A stretch of 64,000 nucleotides of DNA from Oncomelania hupensis (Eukaryota; Mollusca; Gastropoda; Littorinimorpha; Pomatiopsidae): contig CM072515.1 of assembly GCA_036898135.1 (NCBI GenBank), positions 67,911,567 to 67,975,566 of the forward strand, read 5' to 3'. Shown piece by piece: positions 13,157 through 26,400 of this stretch. Position 1 is the first letter of the stretch, and each line of letters opens with the position of its first letter. The position numbers and the translations under genes are program-made. The notes beneath the pieces were generated by a model that did not search any database, had not been told where the DNA came from, and was given only the letters and a program-made list of their open reading frames with translations.

Positions 13157-13560
13157 AGATCAGATTACATTACATTACATGGTTATTGCTTTAGGTCCAG
13201 CGGACTCTTCCGACCCAAATCAGGACCAGAGATGTGAAGGAGGACTCACCCCTGATCCGCATAAAAGATCTGCCGAAACAACCCTAGTGGTAACACTGAA
13301 AGCAATCTACCAGCCGGTCACTTTACAATAAAGACATCCCACGCAGGGAACGCTGAGGCTATACTCTAATTTATCGAACCCCCGTTTACAAAAACAAAAT
13401 AGAATACAAACATCATTATACAATATCAACTAAACACATACATATATAAAATGCCTACCTTGCCAAATAATAACATTATAGGAAGCCCCAGTGACCATTT
13501 GGCAGAAAGCATCCAAATATTCCCAAGCTGATCCAACAGACCTCATACACAAATGAGGAG
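13157..13560 (-). repeat. Dispersed repeat family B, copy 2
   Basis: On the minus strand the 3' end is TTTGGGTCGGAAGAGTCCGC followed by TGGACCTAAAGCAATAACC and a TGTAATGTAATG tail (plus strand ACATTACATTACAT at 13164). It aligns over about 400 bp with 31530-31955 in reverse complement. Alignment stops near AGTATTTAGTCCGAGCG (13561), a phrase that also appears, in reverse, next to the family B fragment at 27090-27105. Confidence 0.75.
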
Positions 13561-14065
13561 TATTTAGTCCGAGCGTCTAACAGTAAAAAAGGACAAAGTA
13601 AGGGGAAAAAAGCAACAGTAGGTTTCTTTATCGCAAAAGGTAGTAAAATATGTGCACTTTAAGAAACCGCAGAGGTTACCTTTCCTGGACCCTGGAACAA
13701 GTTAATATTAGTGAAATGACGTCATCGCAACACCTTGCAAATGCAAAAATTTGCAAATCATAAGCAAACACCATCATGTCTCTTGCATATAGTGTCTGGT
13801 CTGTTTGTGGTATGAGTATATTTGAGTGAATGTATTTTTTGCGTAATTGTTACATGTGTCATTGTCTAAAGCGTGCACATGCGTGCGTGAGTTGTGAGTG
13901 CGCGCTTAGAGTTATAATTATTATAAGATAAGCGCATTATAAATACAGTAATTATTATTTATTATTATGTAGCCCCTCATTCAAAAGGTCTTGTCAAGCA
14001 GCGTTCAAAAACAATGATAGAAATGTCCGCCGGCGGATATAAAGTCGTATATATTGCTAGAAATG
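13561..14065. other. Spacer between repeat B and the nuclease-like gene
   Basis: AT-rich, no coding region seen. It contains an AAGCGCATTATAAATACAGTAATTATTATT stretch (about 13930-13968), like the 3' ends of SINE-type repeats elsewhere in the window. Confidence 0.5.
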
Positions 14066-14066
14066 T

Positions 14067-14072
14067 TTTAAT
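14067..14072 (-). terminator. Candidate polyadenylation signal ATTAAA
   Basis: ATTAAA on the minus strand, about 95 bp downstream of the stop codon of the nuclease/CXC gene. It is the nearest common variant of AATAAA after that stop. Confidence 0.45.
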
Positions 14073-14165
14073 GCAACTCACGCATAGACAGTGCATTCGC
14101 ACAAACAGTGAGCAACAGCAACTTGCACACACAGACACAGGCACTTACTACAGTTCCCCACGCCA

Positions 14166-14444
14166 CTAAAAACTTGCCGGATCCTCTTGAAACATCTCCG
14201 CTGGTGGGGCGTTGCTGCAGGCAAGGCCCTTGCAGTCCGCACAGGCCAGAGTGCACTCAAGTCCAAGAGTTCGACACGTGCAACGGCTTCCCTTGCCACA
14301 GTCAGTTTTGCATTTGCACCTGATGCCCTTCATGAGTAGGGAAGGAGCCGGTCCCAGATCTGTGGTTTTTGGCTCCAAGCGTTGGGCTGAACGCTGCCAT
14401 CCCCACTCCTCTGGCTGAAGGTCGCAGCCGAAGTCCAGCCAGCG
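14166..14444 (-). CDS. Exon 3: CXC-like Cys-rich C-terminus
   Basis: Acceptor TTGTTCTAG precedes CGC TGG CTG at 14444; the frame closes at TAG 92 codons later. It starts [16 protein letters not shown] and then has Cys spaced as C-x-C-x3-C-x5-C-x-C-x6-C-x3-C-x2-C-x4-C (about residues 1537-1571). That spacing resembles the CXC (tesmin/TSO1-like) metal-binding domain. Without this exon the main ORF would read through the donor into about 53 meaningless codons. Confidence 0.8.
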   Translation of the reverse strand, partial: RWLDFGCDLQPEEWGWQRSAQRLEPKTTDLGPAPSLLMKGIRCKCKTDCGKGSRCTCRTLGLECTLACADCKGLACSNAPPAEMFQEDPASF

Positions 14445-17400
14445 CTAGAACAATATCAGAAATATTTCATTACAAATTTTTAAAAAGTCAGTGATCTTCC
14501 TAAATGATAGCTTGAACATGAGCAGTCTAATATGAAAACAAAATTTACTGTTCTTCAACTGTTAACGATTTGAAAACAAATATTTCCAGACTAGACCATG
14601 TATTGATTTCATGCAGATTGCAAAACTTAGAAAATAATCTAATCAATGAAATAGTTTGGGATTAATTAAAGATATATGGTGTGGGAATAAGGAAGGTACG
14701 ACTACACTCAACCGATTCAGAAAGGCACACCACACGTTACAGCTGAAAACAGAGAAATACCCGAAATGAGATGCCACTATGATACACATAATAAAGAGGC
14801 ACACCTGAACTTGCAAATAAACTCGCAGACTGTGATACTTGGCTGCCCCTGAGCTTGGCGGCAAAGACTGGACAGCAACGGCAGTCATCGACGAGGCCAC
14901 TTTCTCACTGAAGCGTTTGTACCGAAGGAAATCTAGGGTATCTTTGTCCTGTCCATTGTACAAACAAACTATAGCCTTTTCGCCGGCGGCGATGATGGCT
15001 TCTTGGGTTTGTCCTGCAGTAGAGAATGTTTCAGCCGCACATTCCAACGTTGTTGATGTTACGACCTTTTTCAGAGGGACGCCTTTACCAATCCCAAAGA
15101 GGCGAGAAGTCGTGTCACAGCCGTTCACAGCGTGCAAAAACGGCAGTTGGCGGCAGCGTGTATCCCCAATACGTTCTTTTAAGTACAGGATATTCTGTTC
15201 TGGGTGCTTTTTCCCTTTGATATCAGATCGCAAGAGAATTGGCTTGCCATCCGTCTTTGCATGCACAAGAAGGAGGACGAACAGGTCTGTATCTTCTCCC
15301 AACACGATAGTGGTATGTGAAGAAGAATACTTGACTGAAGCGTCAACAATGAGTGTGTCTGCGTCCTCTGATGCGTGTAGCACACTGACGTTTCTTGCCT
15401 CCAAAAGTTCACCTAGAAAAGTTATGAAGCATTGTTTGTTTCTATTGTTGGCAAGGAACTGTTCTTTCCTTGAAGTGAACAGCATGTTAGGTGCAAAGTT
15501 TATCGATGGGCCAACAATACCATTAGAACGCCGAGCATGAGCCGCATCTTTAGTTGACGGTCCACTGTCATAGCCATCAAAGATAACTACAACCTCGTGA
15601 GCGTTGCTGTATTTTCTGGTTATGTATTCCACGTAGGTCGCGGCAATGCTGGCAAATGGGTCTCCTTTTTTCCATGGAATTTTGTGGAGAAGAGATCCAC
15701 CGTCGATGACGTACACAGGAGAATCACTGATGTCCACAGAAGGCTGACTGCCTTGTCGTGTGGCTTCTGATACTAACGCATCAACGAGTTGTGATTTGGC
15801 AGCTTCTCGCATTAAACCACATGCATCAAACAGTGCCGCTGGAGGGCAGCTGAGATCGTACGTGAAGAATCCTGGCAAGTCCAGAGCTGACTGCGCTTGG
15901 GCAGCAGCCACTAGACGCTGAAACAACATCTGTGGATCAACTTGGGGGCCAGTCACCTTAGCGGAAGGTTTGGTACTCATTGTCACAACTTGATCTTTTT
16001 TCTTGAAAGAAATGTCCTGGACTTTTGTATTTTTAATCTTCTCCAAAATCGCTTCTCCCACCTCTTTTGCCTTGTCAGCATTCACATGCTTGTCCGCTGT
16101 GGCACCGGTGCTTATGTTTCTTAGAGATTCATCACAGGAGAATGGGTTTCTTGGAATCAGGAAGCTCAGGAGTGATTGCATGTCCTTGTCATCTCGCTTC
16201 TGTCGCGGTTCAGTGTTTTCAATATGCTGGTCACTCGTTGTGTAGTTACTGCTTGTCACTGTCTGCATCGCCTCATTGACGTCAGCGCATGCTGGCATTG
16301 ACAGCAACCACTGTGTGCGCTGGCTTTCGCCCATGCCTCTCCCACGTGTCAGCCCTCCTGCTGTTTTCAGGCTCCGCATAAGCACTTGCTCTATCACCAA
16401 ATCCTGAGAGAGGCCTGCCCAATAACGATCGCTTATACGAAGAACATGGAAGCCCTTTTGAAAGGCTTGAAACACGTCCGGCTTATGATGGCCAAGGGAC
16501 TGCATCTGCTGCAGGTAGATGTGAATAGACTTTGCATACAAATTATGCCCCGCAGCTGCCATGTATGGCAGCATTTCTTTCATTGCCTGTAAATGCAGAG
16601 CCCAGTCACCTGTTCTTTCTGCTTTGATAAATGTCTTAAGGATTTCGACAGTATTCATGTACTGCAGCCACAAACAGGACGTCCGACTTTTTGTAGCGAG
16701 TTGGTTTTTCAGTTCACAGAGTTTGTTGTCGATGATGTCAAGTTCTTTGTTACTAGCGACCTCCGCTGGTGAAATGGCCTTCTCTAGAAGACTATCGAAT
16801 AGCTTCACACAACATGACACAACTTTTACAATATCTTCACCTGTGTTCACATGAAATTGATCTGAAATCTGTTCATTTACCTCTGCTCTTTGTGTGCCTT
16901 GACCTGTCCCATTGACCTGACCACGTTCACCTGTAACCAAGTCTGACATGCATTCACTTATCTCTTTGTCTTGTTTGCTCCAATCTGTGTCCATGTCAGG
17001 TGCATGTTCACTTGTCCATGCATCTGATGCGAGTGCGAGTTGATTTGTGTCCAGCTGTGACGTGCGTTCACTTGTGTGCTCTTCTGTAGTTTGTTCGCTT
17101 GTCTCTGGTGAACCATGTATGCTGGCACCTTCATGGTGTGTCTTGCTTGCATTTTGTTCAACATGAGAGACATCTGGGAGGTTTAAGCCAAGAGCGGATG
17201 ACGACAATAGTGCGTTCAAGACAGCATCAACAAGAATATTGACACGAACTGCTCTTTTGACGCTCTTCCCAGACAGTACTTGCAGGGCAGTGTTTGGTGT
17301 CACCACAACTTCCATGAGCTGTTGCAATCCAGATCCAGACATTAAATGCCCGATCGATCCCAGAAAACTCATCTGGGTATGAAATCCTCCCAAGCACAAC

Positions 17401-20400
17401 ACCATTGATCGAAGAGGGCTCTCATCTGGCTCACTGTCGATTATGGTTTGAGCTTTCCACCACAGGGGCTGATCGAAAGTTATCACCGGAGTGACCTTGT
17501 ATCGACGCGCCATGTCACATACAAAATGCAGAGTTGAGTAGATGCAGCTCAAGTTGGAGGGGTCAAGGTCGATCATAGGCAGAAACGTTACCTCGGTCCG
17601 ACCTGGGTAGTCCCCGGTAGATACTGCCTGCATAAACCCAGACCATCCTGGTCGAGGGGAGCGAAGGGGCCATGAGATTTTCCACAGAAGGTCCAGTTTT
17701 CTGGTTGGGTCGTCAACTTTGAAGTCTTGCAGCTCTTGATATTTGAGTGACAAGTCAATGGAAGATGTGTTGTAGAAGCGCTGAGGAATCTCTCCAACGA
17801 GGCGCATGACATTTTTTGCGGTCATGTTGGTGTCGCGGAGTATTTTGCGAGTCTCTTTTTTTCCAGGAGTAGCTGTTCCAATAATGCCCATCCCGTGGAA
17901 TGTTCCGGCTCCATCAATGGTTCTGACGTTGTGGTCGACGTTGTCAGCAACAAAGGTTACATGGCTCTCAGGGGTCACTCCTGAAAGGTCAGTGCCTTGG
18001 GTAGCAGCAGCGCACTGTTCAAACAGCTTTACTTCTGCATATGTGGAACAGAAGGCCATCTGGTTTAGATGCTCCACGAGATACCGGGATCCATACAAGT
18101 GATGTAGCTCCACTGCAAGACCAATCTGAAGAGGGGGCAGCAAGGACTTGGGTCTAACAACTGACATAATTGCCTGTCCAATTGACGCCGTGGCAAGACT
18201 CGCATCCTTCCTGTTGTGGAACAATGTCTCCAAAAACAAAAGAAGCGCAGGTGTGAGGTAATTAAGGTTGTTTCCTAAGTCACTGATATCATCTTTAGAT
18301 GGGTACTCCTCCTTTGTTGACTTCATTTCCTTGATGTCCGAAAGCACCAGTCTAGCTGCTGTTTCTACAATTCTCAGTTTTTCTTTCTTTTGGTCATTTT
18401 CTCTTGTACTTTTAGCAAATTGATCCAAAATTTTCTCAACCTTTTCTCTGTATGTAACAGTGTTGACTTTCGCGCGAAGAGATGTAATTATAATATCATC
18501 CCCTAAAGTTTCTGTCAGTTTTTCTCTCAAATGCCTTTCTGTGTATGGGTCATCACAATACTGTCCCATCAGCTCACACAGTTGTTTCATTGTTACTTGC
18601 TCCTCGTCATTTTCTTTTACGTATGCAATCACCTTTTCAAATGCAGCAGTTTTTGAACTTTCAGTTGGACGTCCAAGCTTTGATTCTTCTCTAAACCCCT
18701 GACTGTATGCCCGGGGAATACCGTTTCCAGTCCTAAAGTTAACGTTGCACTGTTGGTGGTACACTGCGTCAGCTGCATGCAAGTCATTTATAAACTCTAT
18801 TCTACCTTGCACTTCATGGGACCAATCGTCATTTCTTTGTAAACAGGCTGTTTCTAGTGCACTCTGGAAAGCAAACGACCTCACAGGAAAAACCGTTTTC
18901 TTACCATAGCTTTTTTCCTCTGCACGCCTGTCTTTTTCTACACTTGTGCCGCAGAGGATGCAATTATTTCGGTAATCAAACTTTATTTTAGTAGATCTAC
19001 GTCCTGGTGCAGAATTTTGCTGAGAATTGGCCTCTTTGTCACGAGCAATATATTTGGAATTCAGGTGGTCTGATCGACATTTCTTATGAAGAACTTGGCC
19101 AATGTAGAATTGAGCGCTGCTAATACCCCTCTCTCGACTAGCTCTCTGTAAGCCTGCTAGACCTCTTTTACTTGTCACAGTTGTGCACTGTCGACCATTA
19201 CTAAGTGGATCATTGCACAAAATGCAGAGGTCACTCTTGTCCGGCTGCGTTTCAACTGAAAAAAAAAACCTTGCTATCAGCAGATAACTAACTTTTGCCT
19301 TTTATTTTTACAAAATAGATATAGATAGATAGATAGATACATAGATAGATAGATACATACATACATACATACACGCATACATGCATGCATACATACATAC
19401 ATACATACATACATACATGCTGTTACACTCGGTTTGATGATGGTGTTTTTCTTTATCAGTATTTGATTCAGCCCCGATGCTGAAGTCCTGATAAGGTGTA
19501 ACTCAGATTCGTTTATTCACACAGCCTGCTCAATCAGCATACAAGTCACAAAGTCGACGTATGAAGTTTTCCACTTTTATTCAGCACACATCAACAACTG
19601 CATACAATTCTCAACTCAACTCAACAACTTTCACAGCAACTCTTCTTTACTTTCCAGCTTCACTATCAACAACAATCTCTCAACAACAACTCGGCACACG
19701 ATTAAATAACCTCTCTCTCTTCCGATTAAATAACCTCTCTCTCTTCCGGAAGAATTTCGAATACTGTAGAAATGACGCACTGCCACCAATCGAATAAAAG
19801 ATCGTCATCACTGACTTACGTCAATACATATTTTTATATCTTCCAGAACGACCTCTTGCTTCGACATGTATCGGGAAATTTCTATCAAGAGTAAACACGC
19901 ATATCCAGAAGATTCTCAAACAATATCGACTAACGCAAATTATCAACGTTATACAAAGCCTCTCCTAACAACAATGCAAACTCAAATCAAAGGTAAATAA
20001 ACACCATTATTGAATACTTTGCAAAACGAAACGATTAGATCTATCGTGCGCGCTTCCGACATACTTTCGTTCACGTTTCAACGTAACATAACCCCCCACT
20101 CAAGAAGAAATTTACCCAATTTCTTTCAACAACGTTGAAACGTAATGCACAAGCAAAGTTCAGAATTAAAACTTATTTCAGACTGTCTGAACACTGTCAA
20201 TGTTCTCAGCTCATTCACACAGAGTCAATGGTTTTCATCTTCAAATCTGTCTGGATATTGTCAATGTTCACAGTTTATCTACACGGTCAATGTTTTTTAC
20301 TCACACACTCTGCTGAGGAAGTCCGCACCAACATTGTCTGATCCTTTGATAGATTCTACCCGCATGTTAAAGTTCTGCAAGTACATAGCCCATCTCATGA

Positions 20401-23400
20401 TGCGACTGTTCACAAACTTGGCAGAGTTCAAGTAAGTTAACGGCTTATGATCAGTCTGCAGCACGAACTTCACTCCTTGAAGGTACAGTTCGAACTTCCG
20501 GATTCCCCATATGATGGCAAGGCACTCTTTCTCCATGGTCGAGTAATTTTTCTCAGCCCTGGACAGCTTCTTGCTGGCGTAACTGACCGGAAATAGTTTC
20601 CCTTCGTGTTCTTGCATCAGTATGGCGCCGATGCCTTCGTCCGCTGCGTCTGTCCTTAAGACGAATTCCTTGGAAGTATCGGGCAGTCGTAGCACCGGAT
20701 CCTTCGAAAGGAGGTCGCGCACAGTCTGGTATGCCTTCTCCTGAGACGGTCCCCACTGCACTTGGTTTGGACAGCCTTTCCGCACCAGGTCCGACAAGGG
20801 TGCTGTGATGGCAGAGTAGTTTGGTACAAACTCCCTGTAATATCCAGCCAACCCCAGGAAAGATCGCACCTGCTTCTTGGTTTGGGGACGTGGAGCGTTC
20901 AGAATCTTGGTGACGTTTTCTAGTAGAAGCCCCTTTTGTCCTTCTTTCAGCGAATGGCCGATAAAGTCTACGTTGTCAGTCCCCAGAATGCACTTACTGG
21001 GTCTCACGGTCAGGTTGGCTTCTGTGAGACGGTGAAACAGCTCCCTCAAGGTCTGCAGATGCTCTTCCCAGGTGCGAGTGTGGACCAGCAGGTCGTCCCA
21101 GTAACACGCGACGTTGTCCATCCCATTGAGCATCTTCCTCATTCCTCTCTTTAGGGTAGCTCCGCTGTTGACCATGCCAAAGGGCATCCTTAGGCACTCG
21201 TACGTCCCATCAGGAGTTATGAAAGCAGTCTTTGGTATGTCCTGTTGACGCACGGGGACTTGCCAATAACCCTTGCTGAGGTCAATCTTTGAGAAGATTC
21301 TACTCCCCGATAGTTGGCGGAAGAGGTCTGCTGCGGTAGGCATCGGCTCAGGGTCGAAGACGGTGATCTTATTAACCTTCCTGTAGTCGATGCATACTCG
21401 GTTGCTCCCGTCCTTCTTCTTCACGACCACGACAGGGGACGCGTAGGGGGAACTGGACTCCCTGATGATGCCCATCTTCAGCATCTCATCGATGTCTTTC
21501 TTCAAGGATTCACGGGCCTTGAAAGGGATCGGGAAGGGCTTGGATCGAACAGGGATATTCGAAGTGAGGTGGACTTCGTGTTCGACCAAAGTTGTAGAGC
21601 CAGGGACATCGCTGAAGTTGTGGGGAAACTCGCCCATAAGGTCCTTGAGCTCCATCTTTTGACCTTCCGTCAAGCTTGGTCCTAGCTTAACATCATCGAT
21701 GCCTTCTTTGCTGTGGAAGTCTCCCAGTTCCAACAGTTCTTCGCTGTCAAAGCTGTTTCGGTCACAGCTGCTGTGGCTGCGTGCACAGTCTCTGATGGCC
21801 TTTCCACGTACAGCTTAAGGAGGTTGGCGTGGTATATCTTGGAATGCTGGCCGACCTTCACCTTGTAGTCGTTGATTCCCACCACGGTCTCCACTTCGTA
21901 CGGGCCTTTCCACTGCATCAGCAACTTATTGTGATCAGTAGGTAGCAGCACCAGCACTTTGTTGCCAGGTTTAAACTTCCTGCTCACAGCCCTACGATCA
22001 TAATAGTGCTTTCCACAGTCCTGGGACTTCTTCAGGTTTTCTCTGGCTATCTCGAGAGTCTGCTCCAGCTTCTCCCGTAGCTCAAACACGTACTGGTAGC
22101 TGTTCTTCACCTCTGGGGTGTCTACTTCTTTCGTCCACAGTTCTTTCAGGATGTGCATCGGCCCTCGGATGGTTCTTCCGTACAGCAGCTCGAACGGAGA
22201 AAAGCCGGTGGACTCCTGCGGCACCTCTCTGTAGGCGAACAGTAAGGCGTTGATGTAACGATGCCATTGTCTGGGCTGCTCGCTGCATAATTTCTTCAGG
22301 GTGGACTTCAGCGTAGCATTGAACTTCTCGACGAGCCCGTTGCACATTGGATGGTAGGGTGTCGTAGTCAAATGCCGGATGCTAAGCAGTCTGTTGACCT
22401 CCTTCATGCAGTCAGAGACGAACTGCGTCCCGAGGTCTGTCAGAATTTCTTCAGGCACTCCAAGTCTACTGAACATGTCCACTAGTGCCTCTGCTACAGT
22501 TTCAGTGTCAATCTTCTTCAGTGGCACTGCTTCTGGGTACCGAGTCGCATAGTCCACTAAAGTCAGTACCCATCGATGACCTTCTTCACTCGGAGGTCTT
22601 ATTTCGCCGATTAAGTCTAAGGCCACCCTCTTGAAAGGTCGGTCGATCAAAGGCATTCTCTGCATAGGCACTTTAGGGACCCTTCCTCGAGGTATGGTCT
22701 TCTGGCAAATGTCACATGATCGGCAGAAACGGCTGACGTCCGCATGAAGTCCTGGCCAGTAGAATACCGCCTGGATTCTATCCGACGTCTTCTTGATACC
22801 TAGGTGACCTCCCATGATTGAGTCATGCGCTACTTCCATCACCTGGCGCCTTAGGGGTAACGGTACCAAGACTTGACGTAGTGGTTTACCTCCGTTGACC
22901 CTCGGGTGCTGGAAGATTCTGTACAGGATCTTGGCCTTCACCTCGAAATAGACCGTGCCACTGCCCTTGGTCACGTGGTCTTGGCGGTTCCTGTACTTGT
23001 TTAAAGTGCTGTCAGCTTCCTGGAGCTGGATCAGCTTATCTCTGTCCACGATGGCAGCTTTAGAGTTGTCGGCGACCTTCAGTGGCGTAGACGTCTTGTC
23101 TCTCTTGGCCTGGGCCCTGGTAGTAACAGCACCGACGATCTCTGGTCGGCAGGGCTGAGCCGGAGTAACCACATTGTCCCGTAGCAGCTCTGTAAGGTCT
23201 CCATCGGGAAACGGCAATGGATCCTCCTCCACAACTTCGACGTGTTGGGTTGAGGCAGGACTCCATTCTGGATCGGGGTCGTCGGGTCGTCTCGCGCCGT
23301 CGATATTCCCGATCATCAAATCATACAGCGGCTTCTTCAGGCAAACCGCTTCGACTTCGCCTATGTAGAAAGGGGTGTTGACTTGAATCTTTGCAACTGG

Positions 23401-26400
23401 CGCTCTCACACATTTGCTGTCGGCCATAAGTGTCCATTTAGAATCGCCAGTGAACTGTTCTTTAGCGATTAGGTCTTCTCTGACGATGACCCCACTGCAG
23501 CCAGAGTCTCTTAAAACAGTCACTTCATGATTTCCGACGCGTCCCTTCGAAACTGGCATGTTCTGGACGGTCACAGCTGCGCTGGCGACGACGGGGATGG
23601 ATTTTCCGTTGGCAAGGAGAAGTTGGCCATCGGTCATGCACTCTTGCACGTCCGCAGGGGTAGCTGTGCGCTCGGTCTCACTCGGAAGAATGACGCTCCC
23701 GCCGCACACCTGATGGTCAGATCTACTGGTTTGCCGTTGATTGGAGAACCGCCTCTGCCGGTTGCCCGCCGCTGCGTTGTCCGTACTGCTCCGCTGTCCG
23801 CTACTTTTGTTTTGAGGACAATTAGCCGCCCTGTGGTCTGTAGCGTTGCAGGTGAAACAGCCTCTTGAATGCCCTTCCCTGGGAGGAGGCGTGGAGTCCG
23901 TCTGTTTCTGGTTCGTCTGGCTTCCCTGGATCTGGTTCACATGGTTTCCAGTCTTCTGAAAATGTTTCGTCGCGCTGGGTGGCCCCAGGGTTTTCCCATG
24001 AGCGATGAGATATCTTTCAGCAGCCTCAGTCACATCTTTAAGCGTCTGCAGCTTTTGTTCTTCTAAGTGGGTCGCTAGGTCCTTGTGACAGGCATGGAGA
24101 AATTGTTCCTTCACGATCAGGTCATGGAGACTGTCGTAAGACTTCCTTTCGCCTGATAACTCCACCCACTTGTGTAGATATGAACGACAGGCGCTCCACA
24201 AACTGCTTTTGGCGTCTCGTCCTGACTTAGGCCGGCATTTCAACGGAAGCGTTTAACGGTTAAGCCCTTCTCTGTAAAAAAGTTGTTAGCACTGCCAATA
24301 GGGCCTCTTTTCAAGAACGTCCCCCCGTAGTCCCCTTTAGCCGTCATCGTCCGACAATCTGGGTGTAGAACGTGTTCGAGAGCTTTTTTCCCCCGTCCCC
24401 CTGCACTTAGTCCCCCACCCCCCCCCCCCGCCCCCCTCCCCCCCCCCCCCCCCCCCCCAACTCCCGCCCCAGTCCCCCCCCCCCCCCACCCCCCCCACCT
24501 CCCCCCCCGCCCCTCCCTCACCCCCCCCCCCCCTCACCCACACCCCCCCCCAACCCCCTAATTCTCTTTCTTCACGGCGACGCTTGCCCTCTTTCTAATT
24601 CTCCTCTTTCTTGTTTCCTCTTCTCTCCTGGGCATTTTGACGTACTCCCGTCAGCTGGTTTTTGCCTTTTAGATTCAGTTCAATCCCCCCTTTTCTGCCA
24701 GAAGTCCCAAGCCCCATCTTAATGCTTTCTGGAAAGTTTTCTTTTTTCTGGAAAGTTTCTTTTAGAGTTCTTTTTTCTAGAAAAAGTTTTCTTGACTGTA
24801 GAGTTTCTTTTTTTTTTTTTTCTGGAAAGTTCTTGAACTGTGCTGTAACCTTTCTAGACTGTTCTAGAACAGCACGCTTTCTGCAGTAGCGCTGAAAATG
24901 CCCCTTTTGCCACTAGTCCGCCTTCGCTGACGCCAGGCCCCCGCTGTTCCTCGTCCGTATGCGACGCTGCCACCACGCACTGGTGGGTTGATGTACACGC
25001 TCCTGTGGCTGAAGTTAGACGCGAACGTCCGCTCGTCGCTCTCTCAAACACTGGCGATGTAGCTCCGAGACTCCTGGTCCCTCGACCGTAAAGTCCTGCG
25101 GCAGCCACGTAGTCGCTCTCCCGTCTGTTTGTTGTTTTTCCCGCTCACGAAGCAACTCTTCAGCGACTAAACACGCCCTTGCAGTCAACCCGAACCTATC
25201 GGATGTAGTCCCAGTCTGTTGGCCCCTCTCGACGCAACTCGTTGGCGGCTACCCTCGATGACTGCCTCTCGTAACGTTGACTCGCTTGTTGTAGCAGTTG
25301 AACCCTTGGCTATGGCGTGAATCGCGGCTTGACCCCCAAAATGTTACACTCGGTTTGATGATGGTGTTTTTCTTTATCAGTATTTGATTCAGCCCCGATG
25401 CTGAAGTCCTGATAAGGTGTAACTCAGATTCGTTTATTCACACAGCCTGCTCAATCAGCATACAAGTCACAAAGTCGACGTATGAAGTTTTCCACTTTTA
25501 TTCAGCACACATCAACAACTGCATACAATTCTCAACTCAACTCAACAACTTTCACAGCAACTCTTCTTTACTTTCCAGCTTCACTATCAACAACAATCTC
25601 TCAACAACAACTCGGCACACGATTAAATAACCTCTCTCTCTTCCGGAAGAATTTCGAATACTGTAGAAATGACGCACTGCCACCAATCGAATAAAAGATC
25701 GTCATCACTGACTTACGTCAATACATATTTTTATATCTTCCAGAACGACCTCTTGCTTCGACATGTATCGGGAAATTTCTATCAAGAGTAAACACGCATA
25801 TCCAGAAGATTCTCAAACAATATCGACTAACGCAAATTATCAACGTTATACAAAGCCTCTCCTAACAACAATGCAAACTCAAATCAAAGGTAAATAAACA
25901 CCATTATTGAATACTTTGCAAAACGAAACGATTAGATCTATCGTGCGCGCTTCCGACATACTTTCGTTCACGTTTCAACGTAACACATGCATTCATGCAT
26001 ACGTTACAGATATCAGATAGCAGATAACAGATTTTTTTGCCAAAAAAATTAAGTAACAAATTAATAAGCAACTCAATAAACGATTAATGGGGTGGGGCTG
26101 GATAGATAGATGTATAGATAGATAGATACTTACATAAATACATACAGCATTGACTCTAAAAACTAACTGGACTGAATGGAACGGGTGCTTGAGTACTAAA
26201 GCACACCGCCATACCTCCACCCCTGAATCCGATCCTACAAATCTATCAACACAAAGCCTGAAAGGTATGCATACACTCTAGAAAATGCTTTTTTTGTCTT
26301 TCATACTCTGTTTTCTTTTTAACTACATGCATGTATTAAAAGGAGTAAACAGTAGCTAAATGTTGTAATCCCAATATTTGTCTTTCTTTCTTACATGTAT

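Larger units (their letters stand above)
19421..25985 (-). mobile_element. Complete Ty3/gypsy-like element with Gmr1-type gene order
   Basis: 6565 bp bounded by near-identical LTRs and by CATGC on both sides (19416-19420 and 25986-25990), a 5-bp target duplication. The internal order on the minus strand is primer-binding site, Gag (CCHC knuckle), aspartic protease, integrase, reverse transcriptase, RNase H, polypurine tract. Integrase lies upstream of RT, the reverse of ordinary Ty3/gypsy elements and the order described for Gmr1-like elements. The copy is not intact: the start of gag is damaged and a 1-bp shift separates integrase and RT reading frames. The near-identical LTRs indicate recent insertion. 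It lies inside intron 1 of the nuclease/CXC gene, in the same orientation. Confidence 0.93.

Noticed and set aside
14643..14804. The last 53 codons of the open frame after the exon 2 donor
   Set aside because: Hydrophobic, unrelated to the rest, and a spliced exon 3 in phase supplies the expected Cys-rich end.
14839..15540. 233-codon plus-strand ORF opposite the nuclease-like exon
   Set aside because: Antisense shadow of a well-supported coding exon; no domain of its own.
21314..21685. Plus-strand ORF of 123 codons opposite the RT (mirrored at 62818-63189 minus)
   Set aside because: Recurs in both copies only because it is the antisense of the same RT gene.
24240..24543. Gly-rich minus-strand ORFs
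   Set aside because: Read from the poly-C patch; composition artefact.
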